A DNA stretch of 38,799 nucleotides. Origin: an uncultured Bacteroidales bacterium (GTDB lineage: Bacteria; Bacteroidota; Bacteroidia; Bacteroidales; UBA932). The stretch spans positions 1 through 38,799 of the forward strand of contig CAMGFA010000019.1 in assembly GCA_946055165.1 (NCBI GenBank), read 5' to 3'. The position numbers were made by a program, and so were the translations under genes. The notes below the pieces were generated by a model. It was given only the letters and a program-made list of their open reading frames with translations, was not told the DNA's origin and searched no databases. Of the stretch, positions 6,773-18,586 are shown piece after piece (the first letter of the stretch is position 1; each line of letters starts with the position of its first letter).

Positions 6773-7962
6773 TATTCAAGAACCCCCAATTCTTTACCGA
6801 CCTTGACGAAGGCCGCAATTGCACGGTCGAGTTGCTCACGGGTGTGCCTTGCACTCAGCTGAACCCTGATTCGGGCCTGGCCTGCAGGCACAACAGGATA
6901 GTAAAATCCGGTAACGAAGATGCCTTCCTTAGCCATTTCGGCGGCAAAACGCTGACTCAAAGGAGCATCGTAAAGCATTACCGCGCAGATGGCCGATTGG
7001 GTAGGCTTGATGTCGAAGCCGGCAGCAAGCATCCTGTCACGGAAATACTCAACATTCTCCACGAGGGTGCTGTGCAGTTCGTTGCTTTCCTCAAGCATCT
7101 TGAAGAGTTCCACTCCGGCTCCTGCAATCATTGGAGGCAGGGAGTTGGAGAAAAGATAAGGACGGCTGCGCTGGCGCAGCATATCTATAATTTCCTTACG
7201 GCCGGTGGTGAATCCTCCCACAGCTCCTCCGAATGCCTTTCCAAGGGTACCGGTGTGGATGTCTATGCGGCCATAGCAGTTGAACTGCTCTGCAACACCG
7301 TGACCTGTAGGGCCCACAACACCTGCGCTGTGGCTTTCGTCAACCATCACAAGGGCATCGTATTTTTCTGCAAGGTCGCAGATTTTGTCCATAGGAGCCA
7401 CATTTCCGTCCATAGAGAACACACCGTCGGTGACAATAATGCGGAAACGCTGGGCCTGAGCCTCCTTGAGACAACGCTCAAGATCGGCCATGTCGGCATT
7501 GGCATAGCGGTAACGCACAGCCTTGCAAAGGCGCACGCCGTCGATAATTGAAGCGTGGTTCAGGGAGTCGGAGATAATGGCATCCTCGGCCGTGAACAGA
7601 GGCTCGAACACTCCGCCGTTGGCATCGAAGCAGGCGGCGTAGAGAATAGTGTCCTCTGTGTGGAAATATTTTGCAACAGCCTGTTCCAAAGCAAGATGCA
7701 CATCCTGAGTTCCGCAAATGAAACGCACGGAACTCATACCGTAGCCTCTGCTGTCCATTGTCTTTTTTGCGGCTTCGACAAGTCGTGGACTGTCGGCCAG
7801 ACCAAGATAGTTGTTGGCGCAGAAGTTCAGAGCTTTGCTGCCGTCGGCAAGACAAATCTCGGCTCCCTGTGCGGAGCATATTGTCCTTTCTCTTTTGTAA
7901 AGGCCGTCGGACTCAATCTTTGCGAGTTCGCTGGCAAGATGCTGTTGGAATTTGCCGTACAT
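6772..7962 (-). CDS. kbl: Glycine C-acetyltransferase (2-amino-3-ketobutyrate CoA ligase)
   Basis: PLP enzyme of the alpha-oxoamine synthase family that cleaves 2-amino-3-ketobutyrate with CoA to glycine and acetyl-CoA. The length of 396 residues matches Kbl. Signatures: NNYLGL at 50-55, the DESHS pair (D208, H211) that contacts PLP, and the Schiff-base Lys 242 in TGTLGKAFGG. The related enzymes BioF, HemA and Spt share the fold, but this sequence is Kbl-like throughout. The upstream neighbour, two bases away, is an epimerase-type L-threonine dehydrogenase that makes its substrate, which settles the function. Cytosolic. The stop overlaps the next start by one base. Confidence 0.95.
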   Translation of the reverse strand: MYGKFQQHLASELAKIESDGLYKRERTICSAQGAEICLADGSKALNFCANNYLGLADSPRLVEAAKKTMDSRGYGMSSVRFICGTQDVHLALEQAVAKYFHTEDTILYAACFDANGGVFEPLFTAEDAIISDSLNHASIIDGVRLCKAVRYRYANADMADLERCLKEAQAQRFRIIVTDGVFSMDGNVAPMDKICDLAEKYDALVMVDESHSAGVVGPTGHGVAEQFNCYGRIDIHTGTLGKAFGGAVGGFTTGRKEIIDMLRQRSRPYLFSNSLPPMIAGAGVELFKMLEESNELHSTLVENVEYFRDRMLAAGFDIKPTQSAICAVMLYDAPLSQRFAAEMAKEGIFVTGFYYPVVPAGQARIRVQLSARHTREQLDRAIAAFVKVGKELGVLE

Positions 7963-7964
7963 AA

Positions 7965-8921
7965 TTATTTATTGAGTTTGATTTTCAAATTCTTGATCAT
8001 ATCCTGGGTCATAGAATCCAGGTCGTAGCTCGGAGCCCAACCCCATTCCTTGCGGGCGCAGGTGTCATCCATATTGTCCGGCCAGGAATCGGCTATGTGC
8101 TGACGCACCGGATCCACCTCGTAACGCATGCGGAAGTTTGGAATGTACCTTCTGATTGCTGCCGCAATCTCCTCCGGCTCGAAGCTCATTGAGGCGATGT
8201 TGAAGGCATTGCGGTGCTTGAGATAGCGCGGATTGGCCTCCATTATCTCTATTGCGGCCCTGAGGGCATCGGGCATATACATCATATCCATATAGGTTCC
8301 GGCAGCAATAGGACATACGAACTCCTCCCCTTGCACTGCGGCATAGTAGATTTCCACTGCATAATCGGTGGTTCCGCCACCCGGAAGAGTGGTGTAGCTT
8401 ATGAGACCGGGAAAACGCACGGCTCTGGTGTCCACACCATACTTGGTATAGTAGTAGTCACTGAGCAGCTCCGTTGCAACCTTGGTGACTCCGTACATCG
8501 AAGTAGGCCTCTGAATGGTATCCTGAGGGGTGTTGTGACGAGGCGTGGAAGGGCCGAAGGAGCCGATGGAACTCGGCGTAAAGACGGCGCATTTCTTTTC
8601 CCGGGCCACCTCAAGCACATTGATGAGACCGTTCATCTGGATGTCCCAGGCCTTGAGCGGCAGCCTTTCGGCGGTGGCGCTCAGAAGGGCGGCAAGATTA
8701 TAGATGGTGTCGATGTCGTATTTGTCGACGATGTCCTCTATCTGCTTGCGGTTGCAGACATCGGCCTCCTCGCTGGGGCCGCTGCTGAGCAGTTTACCCT
8801 GAGGCTCGCAGCCTCTGATATATCCTGCGACCACCTTGCCGTTAGGGTAGGTGCGCCGCAGGAGCATTGTGAGTTCCGAGCCAATCTGGCCCGTGGAACC
8901 TATGACGAGAATATTTTTCAC
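7965..8921 (-). CDS. L-threonine 3-dehydrogenase, epimerase (SDR) type
   Basis: 318-residue extended short-chain dehydrogenase related to UDP-glucose 4-epimerase, the type of threonine dehydrogenase found in Bacteroidota and in animals rather than the zinc enzyme of E. coli. The Rossmann motif GSTGQIGS is at 8-15, catalytic Ser about 118, and the YxxxK pair Y143/K147 in YGVTK. It oxidises L-threonine to 2-amino-3-ketobutyrate with NAD+, feeding Kbl encoded two bases downstream. The start is GTG at 8921 and overlaps the trigger factor TAG stop by one base, so coupling is tight. Other SDR sugar epimerases share the motifs. The kbl linkage makes threonine dehydrogenase the strong choice. Confidence 0.9.
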   Translation of the reverse strand: MKNILVIGSTGQIGSELTMLLRRTYPNGKVVAGYIRGCEPQGKLLSSGPSEEADVCNRKQIEDIVDKYDIDTIYNLAALLSATAERLPLKAWDIQMNGLINVLEVAREKKCAVFTPSSIGSFGPSTPRHNTPQDTIQRPTSMYGVTKVATELLSDYYYTKYGVDTRAVRFPGLISYTTLPGGGTTDYAVEIYYAAVQGEEFVCPIAAGTYMDMMYMPDALRAAIEIMEANPRYLKHRNAFNIASMSFEPEEIAAAIRRYIPNFRMRYEVDPVRQHIADSWPDNMDDTCARKEWGWAPSYDLDSMTQDMIKNLKIKLNK

Positions 8922-9916
8922 TATTTCAACTCTCTGAATTTCTCAGACGATATCTTCTTTGACTTGAGACTGGCAATACCCTTAATCTTCTCGAGAACCT
9001 TCTGATCCTCAACCTGCTCTGCGAGACGGTCGACCTGGGACTGGTCGTGAAGCACGTTGTTCACAGCCTCGGAAATCATATCCTCCGGAAGGTTGCCGAG
9101 CCCGTACATTGCGTACTGATATGTAACATAAGCCTTTGCTGCATCCTTGATATCATCGGCAGTGATCTGGAGCTCAAACTTCTTCATAAGGGAGTTGCGT
9201 ACGAGCTGCCACTTGAAGTCCTCGAGGAATGCAGGGAATTCCTGCTCGAGCTGCTCGGCATTCACCTTTTCGTTGGCGTGGAGCAACCATCTCTTGAGGA
9301 AGGCCTCAGGGAGTTCCACAGCGGCTTTCTGCACATAGAAATTGCAGATGTCCTTGGAGAGTCTCCATTCCGATTCCTGCTTGTAGTTGTCTTTCAGGCG
9401 CTCAGCGACTTCCTTCTCGATTTCTTCATCGCTCTTCGGCTCGCCGTCCTTCTTCTCTTCGTAGTACTTCTTGAGGTTCTCAGCCATATCTGCCTTTTCC
9501 TTGGCCGATACTGTGATGCTGTAGTGAGGAATCTCGTCCTCTGCAACTACATCGACATTGATTTCCGGACGCAGACCGAGGTCGAACACGAATTCGAAGT
9601 CGTTGCCACTCTTCCACTCCACTTCCTTCTGATTCTCGCTTGAAAGCGGCTCACCAAGGATATTGAGTTTCTCGTCGTCGATAAATTTCTGCAGTCCGTT
9701 GCCGATAACCTCGTTGATGGAATCGGCCAGTACCTGAGGACCATAAACTCTCTGAACCAGGCTCATAGGAACATTTCCCTTGCGGAAACCCTTGAAGTCG
9801 GCCCTACGCCTGCAATCATTCAACTTCTTCTTCTCTATCTCAGCGTAGTCAGCAGCTTCGATGTTCATTGTGAGCTCGATATTGAGCTTGTCGATTTGGT
9901 TCTTTGTTAATTTCAT
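8921..9916 (-). CDS. tig: Trigger factor without a PPIase domain
   Basis: Ribosome-associated chaperone. The ribosome-docking signature GFRKGNVP is at 43-50 within a normal N-terminal domain (1 to about 115). The usual length is about 430-450 residues; this protein has 331. After the linker strand (HYSITVS, 131-137) and a short charged helix, the sequence passes directly into the helical C-terminal cradle (from about 180, ESEWRLSKDICNFYV). The roughly 95-residue FKBP-like prolyl isomerase domain is therefore absent, with no frameshift visible. PPIase activity is known to be dispensable for E. coli trigger factor in vivo, so a functional chaperone is likely. It lies between pgpH (21-base gap) and threonine dehydrogenase (overlap). 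Confidence 0.85.
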   Translation of the reverse strand: MKLTKNQIDKLNIELTMNIEAADYAEIEKKKLNDCRRRADFKGFRKGNVPMSLVQRVYGPQVLADSINEVIGNGLQKFIDDEKLNILGEPLSSENQKEVEWKSGNDFEFVFDLGLRPEINVDVVAEDEIPHYSITVSAKEKADMAENLKKYYEEKKDGEPKSDEEIEKEVAERLKDNYKQESEWRLSKDICNFYVQKAAVELPEAFLKRWLLHANEKVNAEQLEQEFPAFLEDFKWQLVRNSLMKKFELQITADDIKDAAKAYVTYQYAMYGLGNLPEDMISEAVNNVLHDQSQVDRLAEQVEDQKVLEKIKGIASLKSKKISSEKFRELK

Positions 9917-9937
9917 AACTGTTGTTCTATTGTTTTT

Positions 9938-11953
9938 TTATTTGATTCTCCTGTTTGGATATTTCACTCTTTCGTGGTGAATCTGAGCAAGATAGCTCTT
10001 GATTACGGCCTTCACGGTGCTAATCTCACGTATGGTTATGTCGCTCTCGTCGAGCTGTCCGTCGGCAATCTTGTAGCGCACTATCCTCTCCACCAGTTCG
10101 GAGATGCTTTCAGCGGAGTAGTCCTTGAGCGTGCGCGAGGCTGCCTCGAGCGAATCGGCAATCATAAGAATGACCTGCTCCTTTGTCTGAGGCTTGCGGC
10201 CCGGGTAGCAGAATTCGGCCTTCCGTGAGGAATCGCCTCCCTCCTTGATGTATTTGTCGTAGAAATACTGCACACAGGTGGTGCCGTGGTGAGTGAGGAT
10301 GAAGTCCGATACTATGGCCGGAATGGAATGGGCCTGGGCTATTTCCATACCGTCGGTGATATGCTTGATGATATCCTGTGCGCTCTGCAGCGGACTCAGG
10401 TCGGCGTGGTATTTGCCGTCACGGTCGGCCGATACGAGCGATTCGTTCTCCACGAAGCACTGCGGATTGTTCATCTTGCCTATGTCGTGGTAGAGGGCTC
10501 CTGCCCTTACGAGAAATTCGTCGGCCCCGATTGCGCGGGCGGCGGCCGATGCTATATTCATCACCTGAAGCGAGTGCTGGAAAGTACCCGGAGCCTTCTG
10601 TTCAAGGCTTCTGAGCACTCCGGACGATGTGTCCGACAGCTCCATCAGACGGGAGTTCGAAACGAGATTGAAGATTCTCTCAAGCAGCAGCACGAAAGGA
10701 TGCAGGGCCACGGCAAGAATGGAGCCGACGAAGAGCATTGCCTCCGTGCGGAGGAAGTCGTAGTGCACAAGACCGAGCAGTTTCACGGCTCCGAAGCAGA
10801 TGCTCACTACTGCAAAATTTATCATTGCAGCAAGGAACTGCTTCACGCCTTTCGAGAGATTTCTGAACACGAAGAGGGTCACGATGCCGCTGACCAGATA
10901 AATCATGAAGAGAGCCGCTCCGTTGTCGGCATAGATGAGAATCGGCAGCAGCGATACAATATAGACCGGATAGATGACCCTTGTGCGGAAGAAGGCCTGC
11001 AGATAAAGGGCACCCACGGCGAATGGGAAAAGGAAAATCCACTCGGAACTGAACTTGATAAAGGTGAGTTCCACCAATGCCATGATGGTGAATACCGTAA
11101 GGACAAAAAGGAAACGGTTGTAGTCCTTGAATATCATTGCATTGGAGAAGTAGATGGCAAAATACAGGCACACCAGTATGGCCAGTATTACGAGCGCGTT
11201 GCCGAAATATATCCAGGACAAAGGCTTGTCCGTACCCACATTACTCTCGAACTCCTTCTTGTAGGAATCGAGGGTCTGGACTATTTCCGCGGTAACTATT
11301 TCCCCTTCCGACACTATGATGCTGCCGGCATTCACATAGCCCATTGTAGGCGATATGCTTGCGCCGGCGCGGTTGTGCATGATGTTGGTAAGCTGTTCGT
11401 CGTAAATGAGATTGGGCTGGAGAATGTCATAGACATTGGCGGCCCTGAAGATGGAGTCCACCTGCAGGTTCATAAACTCCTGCGACACAAGGGCAAAGAG
11501 TGCAATCCTGGCATTGTGCAGGGTAAAGACCTCAGACGAAGGACATTCCTCGGCCCTCTTGTCCCTCTGGACATAGATGAGCTCATCCGGAACGCTTTCC
11601 GGGATGACTCCCTTCTCGTATATGTGCACCAGCTGCCTTGCGACGCTCTGTTTGAGGGAATCGCCCGGAAGCTGTGCCCTGGACAGGGAATGGAGCGAGC
11701 TGCTCACCACATCCTGGGAATACTTGTAATAAGGAATGACATTGGCCATCTGCTCGGCCTGCTCGCTTGCAATCTGGGCATCGGTCTTGAGCAGAGGAAA
11801 ATCGAACTGGGCCGTAAGGGTTTCGTAACGCCAGGGCTGTCCCTTTGCGTAGTCGTATCCCCAGCGGGAGCTTTTCGGAGCCCAGAGAAGCAGGACTACA
11901 AAAACCAGAACAAAAGGAAGCAGAACCTTCAGCCAGAACGATGGTTTCTTCAT
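9938..11953 (-). CDS. 7TM-HD family phosphodiesterase (PgpH-like)
   Basis: 671-residue inner-membrane protein of the 7TMR-HD family. A transmembrane helix at about 8-25 is followed by an extracytoplasmic domain (about 30-265), a seven-helix membrane block (about 270-430) and a cytoplasmic HD domain. The HD metal site is intact: FQHSL, then H489-D490 in YHDIGK, and H555/H556 in THHGTT. Characterised members, such as Listeria PgpH, hydrolyse cyclic di-AMP. I infer the same here, though no cyclase is visible in the window. The gap to gyrB upstream is three bases and the trigger factor follows after 21, so it is part of the same transcript. The length is normal for the family. Confidence 0.9.
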   Translation of the reverse strand: MKKPSFWLKVLLPFVLVFVVLLLWAPKSSRWGYDYAKGQPWRYETLTAQFDFPLLKTDAQIASEQAEQMANVIPYYKYSQDVVSSSLHSLSRAQLPGDSLKQSVARQLVHIYEKGVIPESVPDELIYVQRDKRAEECPSSEVFTLHNARIALFALVSQEFMNLQVDSIFRAANVYDILQPNLIYDEQLTNIMHNRAGASISPTMGYVNAGSIIVSEGEIVTAEIVQTLDSYKKEFESNVGTDKPLSWIYFGNALVILAILVCLYFAIYFSNAMIFKDYNRFLFVLTVFTIMALVELTFIKFSSEWIFLFPFAVGALYLQAFFRTRVIYPVYIVSLLPILIYADNGAALFMIYLVSGIVTLFVFRNLSKGVKQFLAAMINFAVVSICFGAVKLLGLVHYDFLRTEAMLFVGSILAVALHPFVLLLERIFNLVSNSRLMELSDTSSGVLRSLEQKAPGTFQHSLQVMNIASAAARAIGADEFLVRAGALYHDIGKMNNPQCFVENESLVSADRDGKYHADLSPLQSAQDIIKHITDGMEIAQAHSIPAIVSDFILTHHGTTCVQYFYDKYIKEGGDSSRKAEFCYPGRKPQTKEQVILMIADSLEAASRTLKDYSAESISELVERIVRYKIADGQLDESDITIREISTVKAVIKSYLAQIHHERVKYPNRRIK

Positions 11954-11956
11954 AAA

Positions 11957-13969
<2,013 letters not shown>

Positions 13970-13998
13970 TCAAAAATTAATGCCTTGTCAAAGGGCTA

Positions 13999-14006
13999 CA
14001 AATTTA
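13999..14006 (-). promoter_or_regulatory. Candidate -7 box for the gyrB run
   Basis: TAAATTTG on the minus strand fits the Bacteroidota -7 consensus TAnnTTTG and lies 33 bases upstream of the gyrB ATG. A TTTG at the expected 19-20 bases further upstream is not present (one occurs at only 12), so the match is partial. Confidence 0.4.
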
Positions 14007-14017
14007 CAAAAAATTTC

Positions 14018-15610
14018 TCAAAAAATGAGCGATATTCCGCCGCTCACAAGCCAGCCCCGGCGAACTATGCAAGGCACTTGTTCTATCTTGTTATTTAACA
14101 AATTTTTACAGCTAAGCCAAAGGGCTTTGTTTCCGTCCATTCTCCACTCCGTGCACAGGCCGAGGTCCCACCAGGCAGCGAGTTCAGGCCTTGAAGAGTT
14201 TTCCTGTCCGAAACGCCGGGCCGAGCACTGCTCCAGCTGCGCACCCAGATAGAGCCTCTGCATAAGATTGTACATCACCTTCCAGGAAGATGAGAATGCA
14301 GGCAGGTCATAGACCGGGAGATTGCCGGCAATGTCCGTCTTCTGCCATAACAGACTGGCAGAGAGTTCCAGGCGTCTGTCCTGCCAGAGAAGGTCGGCCC
14401 GGGCATAAGGGCTCTTGTACTGGCCATACAGCAGCAGCGGAGCCGATGCGTCTTCATTGACGGACCAGAGCGGCGCCCCGCTCACAGACTTCCATCCTGT
14501 CTTGAACTCGTAGAAGAGAAGGTCGATATAGCCCTTCATTCCGAGATAGGCATTGAGTTTCTCGTAATTCAGCACGGAGAAATCGGAGCCCGGAGTGAAG
14601 GCGGTGCAAAGATGGTTCCACTCCTCCTTGAGCGAAGAATAACTGTTGAGTTTGACTCCACCTCCAACTCCGGCAAAGAAGCTCTGGCTTATTAAAGGGA
14701 AAGGGATGTCCAGGCGCACATCGGGCCAGACTTTGAATTTGGATCCGGAACTGAGCATAAAATACGACAGTCCAGCCCCTGCCTTGAGGCTCACCTCCCC
14801 CATCTTGAAGAGCAGCGAAGGAAGGGCATGCAGTTCAAATGCCGACGAGTTCACTTCCCCGGAAAGAAGAGTGTTGGAAACCTTGAAGTCCAGATTGAGC
14901 CTGCTCTTCTGACGGAAAGGAAAGGCCAGAGCGGCATCGAAATCGAAGCGGTTTTCCTGAAGGGAAGCAGACTGCACAGCATTGTGCCAGGCCAGAGAAA
15001 GGTCGTAATAAAAATGCTGTAAATTGTCCTGCAGCCATTTGTGTCTTGCAAAATCGAGTTCGAGGCCGAAACGGTTATAAAAGGCATTACTGTTCCAGGC
15101 ATCGTTCACGAAAATGCTCCTGTCTTCCACATTCAGGGAGAGGCTGTTGTTCTTGAAGCTGTATTTGCCTCCAATGCCGAAACGGTTCGAAAGCTCCTGA
15201 CCCCGGAAGCCCGCGTAGGGGCCGAAATAGGAATCGAGGTCGTTGTAGATGTCAAGGGAGAAAGGAGAGCCGAAGTCCGGCGAGTAGAGCAGGTCGAATT
15301 CTGCAGCATTGCCGGCACCGGCCTTGAGGACAAAGGAAGGACTGGCCGCCTCCCTTGTCAAAGGCTTGAGCAGGACCTTGTAGGGGCTGAACTCATAGGC
15401 TCCCTTGTACGGTTTCTCGAACACCGCGTAGTCGAAACGCAGACGGAAATCCGAGAGGGAATCGGGCAGGTCTATCGGAAGGGTCTTGCGCTGCACATCG
15501 CTCATGTCGATGATGAGCTCGTTTGTCACTTCCACGCTCTCATTGAAATTCTGGGCGCAAAGCGGCAAGGCAGCCAGACAGGATAGCAAAAGTATATGTT
15601 TCTTTCTCAT
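14018..15610 (-). CDS. Outer-membrane beta-barrel protein paired with a TPR protein
   Basis: 530 residues with a signal peptide (MRKKHILLLSCLAALPLCAQ). The mature protein is dominated by alternating aromatic/hydrophobic strands with short Asn/Asp/Gly turns and ends in a terminal Phe after SGGISLIF, the classical last-strand signature of outer-membrane barrels. There is no TonB plug domain. It follows the large TPR gene by three bases, an arrangement often seen in Bacteroidota where a periplasmic TPR protein accompanies a barrel. Function is not assigned; assembly or surface display of something via the TPR partner is conjecture. Its stop lies about 50 bases from the gyrB start. Confidence 0.75.
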   Translation of the reverse strand: MRKKHILLLSCLAALPLCAQNFNESVEVTNELIIDMSDVQRKTLPIDLPDSLSDFRLRFDYAVFEKPYKGAYEFSPYKVLLKPLTREAASPSFVLKAGAGNAAEFDLLYSPDFGSPFSLDIYNDLDSYFGPYAGFRGQELSNRFGIGGKYSFKNNSLSLNVEDRSIFVNDAWNSNAFYNRFGLELDFARHKWLQDNLQHFYYDLSLAWHNAVQSASLQENRFDFDAALAFPFRQKSRLNLDFKVSNTLLSGEVNSSAFELHALPSLLFKMGEVSLKAGAGLSYFMLSSGSKFKVWPDVRLDIPFPLISQSFFAGVGGGVKLNSYSSLKEEWNHLCTAFTPGSDFSVLNYEKLNAYLGMKGYIDLLFYEFKTGWKSVSGAPLWSVNEDASAPLLLYGQYKSPYARADLLWQDRRLELSASLLWQKTDIAGNLPVYDLPAFSSSWKVMYNLMQRLYLGAQLEQCSARRFGQENSSRPELAAWWDLGLCTEWRMDGNKALWLSCKNLLNNKIEQVPCIVRRGWLVSGGISLIF

Positions 15611-15613
15611 CTT

Positions 15614-18541
15614 CTACTGAATTTTGGATAGTTTCTCTTGAACACTTGGGATGATATCGTCGCCGCCCTCGGCAGGAGTGTAGCCGTCGAGCAGGCTCTG
15701 GAAGGTGGCAATGGCCTGTTCTTTCATCGAGCGGGCTGCGAAGGAATCGCCCAGAACTATGTAGGCCTTTGCAAGCCAGTAGGACTGATCGCCGCACTTC
15801 TGTGCAAAATCATAAACGCCGTTCTCCACTCCATCGAAATTGCCCCAGTCGAAACGGGCCTGGATAATGAGATAGTAGCTCTCGGCTCCCTCCGGGGTAT
15901 CGGCCTCCTGAATGAGTTTGCCCAAAAGTTCGAAAGCTTCGCTTCGGCGCGATGTCTGGAGATAGGACTTTGCCTTCACGTAGGTAGCCTCGCGTTTGAG
16001 GTCCTCTCCGACCTTGAATTTGAGCAGGTTGTCGGCAGCGGCTATGCTTTCGTTGAAGAGCTTTGCCCTGAAGGCGGAACGCATAGCGCCCTGGTAGCAC
16101 AACTGCTTGCTGCTGAGAGGATAATCCTTGCCACACAGTTTGTCATAAGCCTTGAAGGCATCTTCGAAATGTTCGAGAGAGTAGCTCAGATTGGCATATT
16201 CCATAAGGGCAAGTTCCCTGAAGGAGCTGTCGAGATTGCCTTCCATCGCCTTGGCATAGAAGTCACGCGCCTTGTCCTTCTGCCCGAGATTCTTGTACGA
16301 TGCGGCAATGTAGTAGAGGGCATCGGCATTGTGCTGCCCGTTCGGGAAGAGCTCGAGGTACTTGTTGAAGGAATTGAGCGCGCCCTTCCAGTTCCCCGCC
16401 AGGAAGACCTGTTCGGCAGTATCGTAGTAGAGATTTTGCTTGTCCGCAGAGCTCTGGCCAAGACTGAGTTTGTTGGCCTCGAGATAGTCCAGATATTTCT
16501 CCGGAGTCTTCATTGCGGTGTAGATGCTCTTGATGGAGAGCAGGGCATCGTTGCACCATTTGCTCTCGCGCATCTGCGAAACCACCTGTTTGTAGCAGGC
16601 CAGAGCCTGGTCGTACTGGGCATTGTTGCGAAGCACCATTCCCTTGCCCAGCAGAGCCTTGGCCTTGAACTCCGTGCTTCCCGCATTTTTGTGCAGGAGT
16701 TCGAAGCAGGAGAGGGCATTTTCTTTGTCCGATGCATCGGAATAGGCCCTGCCCAGTTCGTAAAGGCATTCGCAGTAATATTCGCTTTTCGGGCTGGCCT
16801 TCTTCACAACCTGCAGGCTCTGGATGCGCCTGGCATTGTTGCCTGTCATGTAATAGGCCATTCCCTGATTGTAGTAAGGATAGAGGAAATCCGGATTCGG
16901 GTAGGCTTTCAGAAGCCTGTCGTAGGCCTTTGCTGCGGCATCGTAGTCCTTGCGGACGAAATCGCAGTCGGCCCTGCGCAGAAGGGCATCGGCCCTTGCA
17001 AGGGTATTTCCGGACGAAAGGTAGATGTCGAAGTATTTGGCAGCCTTGTCATAATCCCCGGCCTTGAAATGGCACCAGGCCATGTTGTAGGGGATGAGAT
17101 AGCCTTCCTTGCGCTGCGAAAGGGCTGAAAGGTTGTAGAGTTCGTTGTAGAGGCGCAGAGCATCGTCATAGGAGTCTGTGTTGTAGTAAGTATCGGCAAG
17201 GGTGTAGCGGCAGAGCTGGCCGAACTCGCTGTCCTTCGGCAGATACCAGGCTGCCGCACGCAGATATGGAACGGCGGCGGTGTAGGAGCCGTGGGAGAGC
17301 AGCTGGGCAGCGCGCAAGTAATTGGCCTTGATGTAGTTGCTCTTCTGGTCCGCATTGAGCTCGTCTATGTTGTCATAGGCCTGCACGGCGGCTGCCCAGT
17401 CCTTGCGCCTGAGGGCGGAGAGTGCCAGATAATCGTAAATCATCTCGCCCTTGTAACTCAGGCCGTAGCGCTCGATATAGGACATGAACACGGAATCGTC
17501 GGAATTGAGGTCGAAGCTCAGGAGGGCGTAATTGAAGAAGGCATCTTCCTTGATTGCAGCATCGTAGGAAAGCTCCGAAGCGTTCTTGAAAGCTGCCATA
17601 GCCTGCACCTTGTTGTTGAGTTTGATGTAGGAATAGGCCTTCTGGTAGCTGGCAATCTGCGCGAGGGAATCGGTCTTGACGCTCATCTTGTCGAAGTTGC
17701 TTATGGCGGCCCTGTAGTCTCCCACGGCGTAATAGACCGATGCGGCGTGGAAATAGTCCGAATTGCTCTTCTCGGCGCTGCCGTTAAGGTAGAGCCTGGC
17801 CTTGTCCGGCATGCCCTTGAGCAGATATGTCTCACTCAACATCCTGGCAATGTGCGCTTTGCGCTCTTCCGTGGCCGATTTGTAAACACTCTCGCCCTTT
17901 TCAAGCACATAGTCGTAGTTCTTGAGCATAAACTGGCAGTCGAGCAGATAAAACTCGCTCAGGGCGGCAAAGCGCTCGTCGGAAAGACAGAGGGCATAGC
18001 GGGAGGCCGCATGGCTGAAATCCTTTATCCTGTAGTCCATCTGGGCAAGGGCGAAATAGGATGGCACCTGATACTCGCTGTGAATGAGGGAGGCCTGGAC
18101 GAAGGATTCTCTTGCCTTTGGAGAGGCCGGGTTGAGGCTGTACTCGCTAAAAGCCTGCTTGTAATAGTATTCTGCCAGGGAGGCCTGGTCCAGATGCTTC
18201 CTTTTTACCTTGTCGAATTCTGCTATGGCAGCAGCGTACTCCTGCCGGGAGAAAAGGACTGCACCCCACTCGAAATGAATGCGGGAGCGCAAGGAGCTGG
18301 CGGGTTTGGAAGGCAGCATATCCACTAAGGCCGCTGCCCGGGGGCTCCTGCTTCTGACCGCGCAAAGAGTCTGGTAATCAAGAGCCAAAGGCAAGGAGTT
18401 GCGGGCGAAAAGTTCGCCGGCAGCATCGTACATCCCGCGGTCCATGAGCTGGACAGCCCTTTCGAAATCGCTTCTGTCGTCTGCCGCAAGGCCGGTGCAG
18501 AAGAGCAGGGCCGCAATGGCAAATACTATTTTGTGCTTCAT
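15614..18541 (-). CDS. Large secreted TPR-repeat protein
   Basis: About 975 residues: a signal peptide (MKHKIVFAIAALLFCTGLA), then near-continuous tetratricopeptide-type helical repeats from about 25 to the C-terminus, with many units carrying the W/Y-LG-Y-A-F-P pattern (e.g. ALYYIAASYKNLGQKDKA, LLRRADCDFVRKDYDAA). TPR solenoids bind proteins or peptidoglycan-linked complexes. Here the location would be periplasmic. The frame extends to a TTG at 18559; I chose ATG 18541 because the signal peptide begins there. The beta-barrel gene follows three bases later, so the two are probably one functional unit at the outer membrane. The specific process is unknown. Confidence 0.85.
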   Translation of the reverse strand: MKHKIVFAIAALLFCTGLAADDRSDFERAVQLMDRGMYDAAGELFARNSLPLALDYQTLCAVRSRSPRAAALVDMLPSKPASSLRSRIHFEWGAVLFSRQEYAAAIAEFDKVKRKHLDQASLAEYYYKQAFSEYSLNPASPKARESFVQASLIHSEYQVPSYFALAQMDYRIKDFSHAASRYALCLSDERFAALSEFYLLDCQFMLKNYDYVLEKGESVYKSATEERKAHIARMLSETYLLKGMPDKARLYLNGSAEKSNSDYFHAASVYYAVGDYRAAISNFDKMSVKTDSLAQIASYQKAYSYIKLNNKVQAMAAFKNASELSYDAAIKEDAFFNYALLSFDLNSDDSVFMSYIERYGLSYKGEMIYDYLALSALRRKDWAAAVQAYDNIDELNADQKSNYIKANYLRAAQLLSHGSYTAAVPYLRAAAWYLPKDSEFGQLCRYTLADTYYNTDSYDDALRLYNELYNLSALSQRKEGYLIPYNMAWCHFKAGDYDKAAKYFDIYLSSGNTLARADALLRRADCDFVRKDYDAAAKAYDRLLKAYPNPDFLYPYYNQGMAYYMTGNNARRIQSLQVVKKASPKSEYYCECLYELGRAYSDASDKENALSCFELLHKNAGSTEFKAKALLGKGMVLRNNAQYDQALACYKQVVSQMRESKWCNDALLSIKSIYTAMKTPEKYLDYLEANKLSLGQSSADKQNLYYDTAEQVFLAGNWKGALNSFNKYLELFPNGQHNADALYYIAASYKNLGQKDKARDFYAKAMEGNLDSSFRELALMEYANLSYSLEHFEDAFKAYDKLCGKDYPLSSKQLCYQGAMRSAFRAKLFNESIAAADNLLKFKVGEDLKREATYVKAKSYLQTSRRSEAFELLGKLIQEADTPEGAESYYLIIQARFDWGNFDGVENGVYDFAQKCGDQSYWLAKAYIVLGDSFAARSMKEQAIATFQSLLDGYTPAEGGDDIIPSVQEKLSKIQ

Positions 18542-18565
18542 AAAATCAATTTTACTCAAATTTTA

Positions 18566-18573
18566 CAAATTTA
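18566..18573 (-). promoter_or_regulatory. Candidate -7 box for the TPR/barrel pair
   Basis: TAAATTTG on the minus strand, 25 bases upstream of the chosen TPR start, fits TAnnTTTG. The region is AT-rich and also carries a plus-strand box for ftsE. No good -33 TTTG is seen. Confidence 0.35.
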
Positions 18574-18586
18574 CTAAATTAAACGC

